DNA of 64,000 nt from Anaeramoeba flamelloides. Taxonomy: Eukaryota; Metamonada; Anaeramoebidae. How positions within the stretch are numbered: the stretch's first letter is position 1; each line of letters begins with the position of its first letter. The notes below the pieces were generated by a model. The model saw only the letters and a list, made by a program, of their open reading frames with translations, ran no database searches and was not told the DNA's origin. The DNA is taken from assembly GCA_027625915.1 (NCBI GenBank), contig JANTQA010000008.1, forward strand, positions 3,675,001 through 3,739,000, read 5' to 3'. Made by a program: the position numbers and the translations under genes. Of the stretch, positions 1 through 12,000 are shown piece after piece.

Positions 1-3000
1 GTCGAAACATGGAAAATGACTTCGATATCGAAATCAGAATAATATGGCGCAGTTAATCCATTTTCAAAGGTGTAAATATCGAGGCCACCTCGATAGCCCA
101 GATGTTTATTCAAGTCGACTTCCCATCCAATATTGGAAACAAATTCCTCAAAGTCTACACTGCCCTTTTGATTCGAGAGGATTTGAAGCTGTGATTGTTG
201 ATCTTCCTTGACATAGAGCACGCCAATTTTTTGGATCCTTCGTGATAATCTCTTATCGAGCTCCTTTAATGACCTTTCCAATCTGTGGCTTCTTTGCAAA
301 GGAATCATGTTATTTTGATTTTGTAACGAAATCAATCCCAAATGTGATAATAATAGCCTACAATAATGGAAAAAGTGAATTGGCGAAGGTTTCTTCTCAG
401 TTATTTCGAATGTGGGCTTACTAGTTTCTTCATTTTCTTCTAAATCTATCTTCCCATCCTCATTTAATAATAATTCATTCATTTTTTGATTTCTTTCCAG
501 TATATTTTTTTTCATTAGATCATATTTTAATAATTTTTTTTGTTTTTTTCGGTTGTTTGAGATTTTTTGTAGTAACTCTTCTTTTTTTTTATCTGATAAG
601 GTATATATTTGTTTTTTTTTTTTTATCTCATCTTCTTGATCTTTTTTTTTTTCTTTTGTTTTATCTTTAAAAAATTCTAAATTAGGTTTGTAATCAATTG
701 TTTCTCGCTTTTTTTTAGTACTTACATTTCTCCTTAAATTAAAATTAATTGTTCTTCTTCTTGCCTTTTTTTCAGTTGTTGTTAATGTTTTTTCTTTGGT
801 TACTTTTTCCTTTTCCTTTTCCTTTTCCTTTTCCTTTTCTTTTTCTTTTTCTTTTTCTTTTTCTTTTTCTTTTTCTAGATTTTCATTCTCAATTTTTTCT
901 TTTTCTAATTTTGTTTCTTGTCTTTCTCTTTGTGTTTCATTCTCATTCTCATTCTCATTCCCATTCCCATTCTCATTATTACTATTACTATTATCGATTT
1001 CTATTTTCATTTCTATTTCCTCATCTTTTTCATTATCCCTATCCTTATCAATCTCAACCTGGTTCACATTGCTGTTCTCATCTGTATTTTCATTCTCATT
1101 CTCGTTCTCGTTCTCATTCTCATTTACATTCACGTTATTGTATTCTTTTTTAATTGGATTTTCTTGATTAATACTTAATTCTTCATTTCTAATACTTTCA
1201 CTTTCTGAATTTGAATTTATTATTTCTTTTTCATTTTTTTGTGGTTTAATTTCATCAATATATTTTAACAGTTCACCAAAAGCGTCCTTATTAAAATAAT
1301 TCTTACCATTATTGGTAATTGGAATTTGGGCAAATTCTCGTTGAAAAGATGAAATATCATTTCCTTCTGTTGTATTTTTTTTAATTTTGATATTATTTAA
1401 ACTATAATTTTGAATTGTTTCAAATGGTTGTTTCAAATTTGAATTATGAGATAAATCCTGTGCGTCCCAAACATATTTACCAGTTGGATCGCGTAAAATT
1501 AATCGAACCCATCTTTCGGTTTTTGTTATAGGCAATTCATGTATTTGTATAATTGAATCTTCAAAGGCAAAAACTTGTGAATAATGTGTATAATCAATAG
1601 CGTTTTCTATTAATTTATCTTGGGATTCTTTCTCTAATTGTAATTTTTTATTATCCTGTTTTTCTAATTCATTATTATTTACATTCTCCTCGTCATTAAT
1701 AAGATTTTCTTCTTGTGTAGTTTTGTCTGTATTTATATTTGTGTTTTCATTTTCCATTATATTTTGATCTTTTTCAAATATTTTCTCAATATTCTCATTT
1801 TCATTCGATTCCTTTCCTTTATTTTCATTTTCATTATTCTCATTTTCATTTCCATTTCCATTATTCTCATTCCCATTTCCATTATCTTTATCATTATCTT
1901 TCTCAATCTCTTTATCATTACCATTATCGTTATCATTATCTTTCTCAATCTCATTTTCTTTCTCTTCGTCTTTCTCATTAATTACAATACTTTTTTTCTT
2001 CAAAAGCCTGAGAGTTTCTTCTTCTTTTTTTTTTTTTTCTCGAATTTGAATGATTTTTTGTTTTATTAATTTTTCTGGTAAATCATCTAAGTCATCAAGT
2101 AAGGAGCAAGCAATTTCGGGGTCGTCTCCTATTGGGTAATTATTCCAAATATTTAGCAATGTAATTAATACAATTTCCGAGAACACCAAACTTGTTTTAT
2201 TGGATTTTTTTTTTAATTTTTTCTTAATTGTATATCTTTTGGAACCAATTGTAACAATTGATTGTTCTATTGAGCTTTTCCATTGTGTTTTTAAATTTTG
2301 ATTGGGGCTGGTTTTATTTTTTTTTATTTTTGATAATTGTTTAACTCTTTTTTTTTTTTTTTTCTGTTTTTTATCTTCACCTTTAATATTTTGATTTAGA
2401 CTTTTTTCTTCGTTTTTTTGATTGGTTAAAAATTGTTTTTGCTTTCTTTGATAATCTATTGTTTTAATTAATGTTAAAAATAAAATTGAATTCATTTGTT
2501 GTTTCAATAATATTTCGTTATTTTTCATTAGAAATTCCATTAATGTATATAATAATTGGTCGATATATTTTGAATTTCTTATTATATTGGTTTTTTTCGT
2601 TAATTCTGATTGTCTGTCCTCCAGTTCATTTTCATTTTCATTTCCCTTGCCCTTGCCCTTGCCCCTTTCTCTTTCCCTTTCTCTTTCCCTTTCTTCTTCC
2701 CTTTCTCTTTCCTCTTTCTCTTTCTCTGACTCATTATTTAAATTTATCATAATTATTTTTAAACTTTCAATTTTATGAGTAATAATTGAACACATTTTGG
2801 CTATAAATTGATTTAAAAATTTGGAGTTAATAATTTGTAATTGTTCTGAAAAATTGGCCAAAGATCTGATACTTAAATTTGCTGATTGTGAAATTTTTTC
2901 ATTTAAGGAACATAAATGAATGGAAATCGAATTAATTAAATTTTTAATGATCAAAAAATTTGGCTTTTTAGAGTTTAATTCCGAAATTACTACACCTATT

Positions 3001-6000
3001 GATGTATATAGTGTTAAATGAAGAAGATTTTCGAAATCTTGCGCAACTGTTTCTTCCTCGAGGTTGATTGAATTCCAAAAATCTAATTTATTATTTACAT
3101 TAGTGCTGCTACTGCTAGATTTTAGCATCGTCTTCTGCCTTGGTGAATAATTCTGTAAAGTGATATCCTTAGAAAGTAACTTAATCATCATTGGGTCAGT
3201 TTGCTTATTCATACGAATTAAACAATTACTTAATATTTCCGAAATTATTTCTCGAATAGTAGTTTTTTTTGGTAATATATATTGTTCCAATTTCTCCAAA
3301 ATTAATTCCTTTTTCCATTTTTTAATGTTATCCGATTCTCTTTCGAATTCCTTTTCTCTAGTTTGCACAAACCTTTCTTTATTATTCTGCTTTTTCAATT
3401 CTTTCAGCTTCACAATGATTTCTTGTCTTTTCTTTGTTTCATTTTCCATCAATTGCTGAATTTGTAAAAAATCTTTTAATTCAGATATTTGTAATTTCAC
3501 TATTTGTTCTGAATCATAGATCGGTAATTTGTAATAATGGTCCTGGTATGAAATCAATGATGATAAAATTGTTAATGAGTTTATAAATGAATCAGAGGAA
3601 TATCTATGTTTGTAATTTGGATGGAGAAAATTTTCAATGGCATTCAAATAGCTGCCTATTAAGATGGTGCATCCTGGATAGCTATATCCAAATAAATGTG
3701 ATGAATATCTTAAAATATTGATGGTCACATGATGATCGTTTATTGATAATCCTTTGGTTATACATAAATAAAACTGTGATAAAAATTCTTCACTCATCAT
3801 ATTTTGTGGAATGCAAAACAAATTACAGATGCTACCATAGGCAATTGCCCTTCCAATGTTACAATCCGAATTTGGCTCACAAGATAAAAAAAAAATCGGT
3901 GCAAATAATTCCAAATATGGTATCGGAATATAAGAAAAATCCTTAGGAATCTGCTTTTCTAAATATAAGAGAATATTATGAAATTCAACATATGCCGAGA
4001 CACATAAGCCATGAACGAACGGATCACAAATTAAATTTGGATTATGGTATAGGTCTATTTCATATTTATAATAAAGAAGAAATCAGAAGGTAAATATATA
4101 AAATTTTGGAAATGAATGAAATGTTTACATATTTCATTTCAAAAATTAATTAATCAGAATTTATTAATAAAAAAAAAAAAAAGGATTTTATTTCTTCCTT
4201 GGCATTATGATATTACCAAAGTGCCAAACAACATATAAATATTACATTTACAAGTTTAAATTCAATGAAAGTTCAAAGCAAAATCAAAAATAACCTTATG
4301 AAGATCAAGTTTTAAATATAAATTATTAATTAAAAAAAGTGTTTTCAGTAATCTTGTTTGCAAAAAAAAAAATAGATAAAAAATTTTATTGAAGAGCAAA
4401 TTAAAGATTTTGTCTTCAAATAAAATCAAATATTAAAAAGAAAAATAATCTAGAGCCATTTTAAAAAAGTGTGAAATAAAAGTTTTCAAAAGTTTCTATA
4501 AAATAAATAACACACTTTAAGTTGTCCTATTTTTTGAGTCTATTTTGAAAAAATATTTTGTAACACTTTTTATAAAACTAAATTATTTTTCAAAAATGTT
4601 GAATCACTTTATAATGTTATTGGAAGTAGTTTTACGGGTTTATTCCAGTATTCTTCTCAAAAACATTTTTCCAATTTTTTAGATCAGAATCATTTTTTCT
4701 AATTTTGCAAATTTTAGTTTGCTTTTTCAAATTTTTGTTTTTCTTTTTCTTTTTCTTTTGTTTTTTTTTATTTTTTTTTTTGAAAAAATTTTCTTTTACT
4801 TTTTTTTTGATTTCTGTTTTCTTTTTTTTATTTTTTTTATTCCCTTTGTTTTTTTTAAGAAAGATCAAGTTGTAAAAAAAAAAAAGATCTTAGGAAAAGC
4901 AAATAAACATTAAAAAATTTGAGAATTTGTAATGTCTTTTAACCTTTATATATTGATAAGCAAAAAAATTTTCTTGTTAACAATTTTTCAGTGAAAGTTC
5001 AGAAATAAAAAATTGGTAATGCTCATTTCAAAAAATTGTGAATTCACATTTTTTTTTGATTTTATTTTTTTTAATTTTTAAAATATCAAGCTTTTATATG
5101 TTTAAAATAATTGACAAAGACATATATTAATAATATTTAGACACTAGTTATTCTTGAATACAAAATATATATATATATATTTTTTTTTAATTTATTATTT
5201 CAGGTGAGTCACAATTTTTGAAATGGGGTTTCCTTTAATTTTAAAAAAACTTTTTTATTCGTTTTTATCTTTGTAAAAAATTATTTCGTTACTTGTTTTT
5301 TTAATTATTTTTTTTATTTATTTATTTTTTTTCTCTTACAAAATAGACATTGTTATTATTTTCGCATGAAAAAACAATGAAGTTAAATTAACGGGAGTAA
5401 ATAATCAAACAAAAATTCAGCTAATTTTTAAATAAAAATAAAAAACAAGAACCAAAATTTAAAAACTTACGAAAAAATTCCTTCCAAAAAAAGATTGCTG
5501 AATATTTTGTCCATTTTTGTGGTGATTTTGGTATTCTATATAAATTTTAATAAATGGAAAATAATCAATAAAAAAATAATATTGTATGAAACAAAAAGAA
5601 ACAATTATGAAAATTTTTGGTTATAAAGTTATTACTCATAATCCAATGTTAATTCAAGTTCTGATTTTGGAGGTATTAAGCAGTGATCATTAATTGGTTT
5701 CTATTTTGTTATTTTTTTTTAATTTCATTTAATTTAATATTTTATAAAAAATTGAAAAAAAAATAATCAAGGTTTTAATAAATTTAGCGAATATGAACGA
5801 AAAAAAAAAAAAAAAAAAATCAAACGATTGTATATCTATTTCTTCTTAATTTATCAGATTCTAAGATGATTTTTTCTTTTTTCAAATTTAATAATTCTAA
5901 TTCTTGATTTTCTTGTACAATCCTTGCCTTTGTTTCAAATAAAAAAGGATGTAAAGCTATTGTTAAAGCTAAAAATGATCGTTTCCATTGGATACAAACA

Positions 6001-9000
6001 AAAGACCATTCTTTTACAGTTGTAATAGCGTTTTTTAAGAGTCTCCAGTGATAGCGATTTGTTGTTTGAGAAAAAATAAATACATTAAATAATACCTAAA
6101 TTTATTGAAAAATTAAGAAAAGAAAAGAATCATAAAAATAAAAAGAGTTTTAGTTTGTATGAAATAATAAAAATAGCTATAATATGGAATTGTGTTGATA
6201 AATATTCATTAGATATCCATTAAAAAGAGATTAAATAAATGGAAAGTAAAACTTTAAATTCTGTTTATTGATTAACAGGAATATATTATTTAAGAAATAA
6301 TTTTTTAAAAAAACAAGAGAATCATTTCAAAACTGAAATTATAAAATTCACAGAAAATTAATTATTATCGATTTTTTCTCTTTTAAACCCATTTTTGGAA
6401 AATAATTGTTAACAAATATGTGAAATAAAAATTTTGTTTTTATTGTGATTTTTGACAATTTAGTTTTATTCTTAAGGGATGTAACACCACATGTGAGAGA
6501 TTTTTTCTCATTTTTACAAATTTAAAACTCGAGTTGGAAACTAACACACCCTATTTTTTTCTTTGATTTTTTATTGGTTAAAATTCTATATCTACATTTT
6601 TATTTATTTTTTTCATAAAGAAATAAAAATCAATTCCAAAATATATTGTTATATTATATTATCTCAAGTTAAATCAGAAATGATAAACAAGTGCTTTTTA
6701 AATTTTATTCCAATAAAATTTATTTCAACAAAATTTATTGTAATGGTTAACTGTAATCTTTTTATTATTTTGATATAATTTTTAATTTGTAATTATTTAT
6801 TATGTTCTAAAAATGAAAAAGTAATATTTTTTTCTAATTCGGTTTTTTTTAAATATTTATTTAAACTAATTCCAAATAATTGTTTAAGAAAATTTTTTTT
6901 GAGTTTATACAGTCTTGGATTATAGATAAAAATATATTTTTTTCGATTGTTTGGAAATTTTATTTTTTTGAATTTCGATTAAAAAAAATTCAAAATTAAT
7001 GAATAAAGTTTGTTTGTTAAATTGGAAGGCTTTTTTCTTTTCTATAAGGAGTTTATCAGATTTTTTTCAACAAACTTTAGAATAAAAATTTATTTGAGTA
7101 CCAAATTAGTCCCTTTTTTGAAAAAAAAAAATTTCTCAATTCTAAAAATTGAGAAATGGAAATTTTATTAAAAGGACAATATTTATACATCCTAAGAATT
7201 AAAACGTTTTTTTTTCATGAATTTTGACAAATACTCTTTTTACAAAAAAAAAAAAAAAAAAAAAAATGAAATGTCAACTTTTAATTAAACTCTTTTGGTT
7301 GAAAGGGGAAACCCTTAAAACATCTTTCAATTATTTGTTTTAGACTTTAAATTGAATTAAATCATTTTTTGATATTCCTTTTTAAAATTTTTTTTTCAAG
7401 TTTGTTTCTTTAGAATTGAAGACCAAAAGTAACTCAACTTTCAGAAAATATTTGATAAACTATTGTTTTTTTTCTCTCTTTTCCAAAGTAAAGACCTAAG
7501 TTCCAATATTTTTTACAAGAAACTGGAGTAGGGTTTAACAAAGTTGGAAATATCCTTGTTCCAGGAATGTAGAATATCATTTTCAAAACAAAACAAAAAA
7601 ACTTCTTAAAAAACTAACAAAATCTGGAAAACTTTGAAAGTTTCTTGAAGAATAAGAAAGTAGTTAAAGATGATTATTGATACAATAAATAAAAAAAAAC
7701 TATAAAATTGATAACAAACCAAATTTCCTTACAACTAATTCTCCATTAAGAAAGACACTAAACTTTCATTACCTTTTCACAAAACAATCAGATCTAATTC
7801 ACAATAAGATTAAAAAGAACAATAATAAAATGTTTTTTATCTTTGAATAAAAATCATTGGTAACAAATTGGAAAAGTATTGTGTTTCATGATATACCATT
7901 ATTTTAATAATAAAAAAAAAAGAGAAAAGAAAGAAATAGTTTGTCTATGAGTTGTTCAGAGATGATATATTTTTTTCAAGACTTTCGATTGGGTGAGATT
8001 TTTAACTTTTTTTTTCTATCAATATATTTGATAGTAATCTTATTTTTTATAAAGATAACCATTTTTTCATTAGATTTTATTTTTTTTTATTAAATTTTTT
8101 GGAAATGTCATTTTGAGAGAAAAATAAATACTACAGTGATGAAATTAATTTTTGATGTATCATGTTAAACCAAAAAATGTTTTATGAAAATAAAATGGTT
8201 AATACAAATTTCGATGTAATCCTTATAAACAAATTGAGTTTATTTTTGATGAATAAGTTAATTTACACTTTTATTATCTTTATTTAGAAATTATCTATTT
8301 GATAAATGGTTCAAAATCAAATTAAATTCTTATTATTTAAAATCTTTCAACTAATAGATTTTTAGTGTTTTTTGGATCAAAGTGGCATATATAAATATAT
8401 ATATAAACTAGATTCCAAAAATTTTGACACAGTTTATACAGTTGAAAGAACATCATTACTGTACTTTAAATTCAAATTGGAAAGAATTTTGATTTTATAA
8501 ACAATTTCATTTTTTGTCTTTTTTGTTTTGTTTTCATTTCTTTTTTTGCAGTTACGTAATCTGTTTGGTTAGATCTCGAAATTTTTTTCAATGGTTGATA
8601 GAAGGTTAGTGTTGAGTTTGTTAAATTGGGAAATAACATACAATTGGTAGATGGTATCTTATCATTTGATCGATCAACAATTGTTGGTGAAATTTCAACA
8701 AATTTACCAATACATTTTTTTGTTCCGCTCGTTTCATTATTTTGGACACACCTGTTTTTATTTTTGAGTTTTATATTTTTTTTCTTTTATTTGGATGAAT
8801 ATGATTACTTATAAAAACATTAATACCTTTTAACTTAAATGTAGTTTTATATTAGGTTTGGGAAAATACAATAAATTGGGTTTTTTTTTTGCCTATTTTT
8901 GATTTTGGGTGTGTCCAAATTTTTGAAACGGGGTTTATATATATATAAATATACAGTAAAAAAATTTGAAAGAAAAAAATACATTAGAAAGTTCACCGGC

Positions 9001-12000
9001 CAATTGGTATTGAACAGAATTTATACTATTTAAATATTGTGGTTGAAAAAATTCTTTAGTAATTAATGTAATGTTTTCAATAATGCAGTCCCAAGTGTCC
9101 ATTGTACAATATACAAATCTTTGTTTGGCAAAATTTTTAATAATTAATAATATTTTATGAAGCCTATCATAAATTTGTGAAACTTCTTCGATTTGGTGTT
9201 GAACAGAAAACACAGGAACAAAAAATTTCATAAAAGATTGGATAAAATGTTGAAACATATTTTTGATTGTTGGGTACATTCTTGGATACTAAATTAATAA
9301 ATTATAATGAAAAAAAAAAAAAAAAATATAATAATTGGATAGTTTATGATAAATAAATTAATAATTATAGTTTACAAAAAAAGGTAAATTGAAATTATTA
9401 AATGAAAATATTGTACTTTAACCCAAAGATGTATTTGATCTAAAATGACAAGAACAATTTCTTGGTATTTGGTTGGTAATAATAATGCCTGGCGAAAGAT
9501 TTCAAAAACAAATTCCATATTTTCTTTACTATCATAAATAATATTACAAATATCTACATTTTTGATCCATTTCATGAGAAAACGAATAATATCTTCTTGG
9601 AGTATATGTGGGCAATAAGATCTGAACCCGGTTTCTATTTATTTTTAATGTTTGTAAATATTTAAATAGATTGATAAATTTAAATATTTGTATTTTTTCA
9701 TTAAAAAGTAAAAAAAAAAAAAAGAATAAATAATAATAATAATAAAAATTCTTACCATCATCATTTAATATCCCCAAATTTCTTGAAACAGTTGGATATA
9801 AAGTTGGTAATATACAATTTTTAAATACATTGAACCAAAAATGATGATTGGTTCCTTTTTCTAAAATAAAATTTAATAATTTTAAAAAAATGGATCTTCT
9901 TTCTTCTTTTGAATTTGGTGTTTTTTCTTTTTTATTAATTTCGTCAATTTTAACTATTTTGAAAAATAATGATATTTAAATTAAAAAAAAATTAAAAGAA
10001 TTTGTAAAATTTTAATTTATCATTTAGTAATTCACAGAAAAGTTATTAAAAAAAAAAAAAAATCTTTATTATTCAAAAAAGATATTTTATTTTTTTAGTT
10101 TTTTGCTAAACTTGTTTTTATAAAATTTTGTAAATTATTCAAATTTGTGTGTTATAATCTTGCCTACAATAGATCTAGGATAAAAAACCCTCTAAATAAA
10201 TTTATCGTGTTTCAAGAAGTGTTGTCAAGTACCTTGCTTTTCTTGGGATTTTCTGTTTTATCTGTTAAGTTTTCTAGGTTTTTTTGGGGTTTTCTATTTT
10301 ATTTGTGAATTGTTCTAGGTTTTTTTGAGTTTTCTATTTATATGGAAAATCGATAGATTTTCGTTATGTTTTTTTGAGTTTTCTATTTATTTGTGAAGTG
10401 TTCTAGGTTTTCTTGAGTTTTCTATATATTTGTGGTGTTCTGGGTTTTTTTGAGGTTTTCTATTTTATCAAAAAAACCTAGAACACTTCACAAATAAATA
10501 GAAAACTCAAAAAAACATAACGAAAATCTATCGATTTTCCAAATAAATAGAAAATTCTGGAAAAACATAACTACAAACAAATGGTAATTTTGTTGAATCA
10601 CCTCTCTTAATAATAATAAAAAATTATTAAAATTTTTATTAATTCCAAAATTTTTAAATTTCTTTCAATAATGTTTTCAAAAAGGATTTATGGAAATTAA
10701 GAAAAAAAAAAAAATTAAGAATATAGATTTGTATTTAGGTTCACAAGAGTAAATACCAATGTTGTGAAAAATAGAGTTTTTACAATTTTCGAGATAAATA
10801 AAGAATTTCGTGCATTTATCCAAATTTTAGTAATAGCAAATATAATATCTGATTATCTTAATAGAATAATAATAATTTTAATCAAAAAATCGTTTGGCGA
10901 ATACCAATACTTCAATTTGTTTGAAAAATGATTTTTTTTTAAAAATTGAAAGATTGGTAGTACCAAACGATTTTATATTGAAAATCCCTTTGAGCTGAAA
11001 AATCAAAACGGGTGTTTCGTTTACTATTACCAAATTGTGAGCAAATGCATGTAACTCTTTATTTATCTCTAAAATTGTAAAAACTCTATTTTTCACAGCA
11101 TTGGTATTTACACTTGTGTTAAGGAATTAATTGATGTTCAAAAAAAAAAAAAAAAATCAAATTGTAAATAAGTTAATTGTTTAAAAATAAATGTTTAAAG
11201 TGGAATAAAATAAATATTCCAAAATTATTTTTGTATGATGGTGTAAAAAATATTTTAATTGAGTAAATATGTAATAAAGCAAAAAGATTCTTGATTTTTT
11301 TTGCCCTAGAAGGATCAAATTTTAGTATTATTTTACTAATCTATTTTTTAGAGTACTTTGAACCATGGATTACAAATATGTTTTATCTCCAATTACAACG
11401 TACTTGAATTTTAGATTTTCCCATGGTAGACGCTAATCCCTTGTATTTCTAATAAACTATTTTTCAGTCAAAGGGGCCCAGTTGTAATGAGTGAACTACA
11501 CGTGTTTAAAGGGTTTGCCTGGATATTAGAAGAAAAAATTTATTTTGAAAATTGTCGAAATTGAAATCATTTTTTCACATTTCTACAAATTTTTTTTTCG
11601 ATTTTTTTTTTAAAAACCTAATTCAGTTGTAAAAAAATTTTTTTTATTGCAAGATCAATAGTCACTTGGTAAAAATGTGTTATTCTAAGGTTATTGAAAC
11701 TGTGGAAATGATTGTTGAGAAATCCTATTGATTTCTATTGGAATTCTATTCGATCTTTGATCTTGATATTTGTTTAATAAATGTGAAAAATTTTCACTTC
11801 ATTTAAGTTTCCTTTTTCAAATAGAGACCACAAATATCAACACAATTCGTTTTGGGAGGCTTGATTTCTAAAAGAAAAGTATGGAAAATGAAGTAAAAAT
11901 AGTTTCCTATTTATTATTCAAATACCAGTAGAAGTTCAAAACGAATATTGTTGTTTTTCTCAATGAGGTCCTAAGAATTTGAGTTTTTCAATTTTTAAGA

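Noticed and set aside
749-1178. Three overlapping plus frames rich in Phe/Leu/Ser/His/Tyr
   Set aside because: They are the complement of the Glu/Lys/Asn low-complexity part of the RalGAP exon on the minus strand.
1757-1978. Minus frame of Arg/Met/Lys repeats
   Set aside because: It is in a different frame from the RalGAP exon and is a shadow of its low-complexity sequence.
9544-9777. 77-codon minus frame
   Set aside because: It reads across RalGAP intron 3; only its ends overlap real exons, in different frames.
10878-11096. 72-codon minus frame
   Set aside because: It lies in the inverted end of foldback element E and has no protein resemblance.
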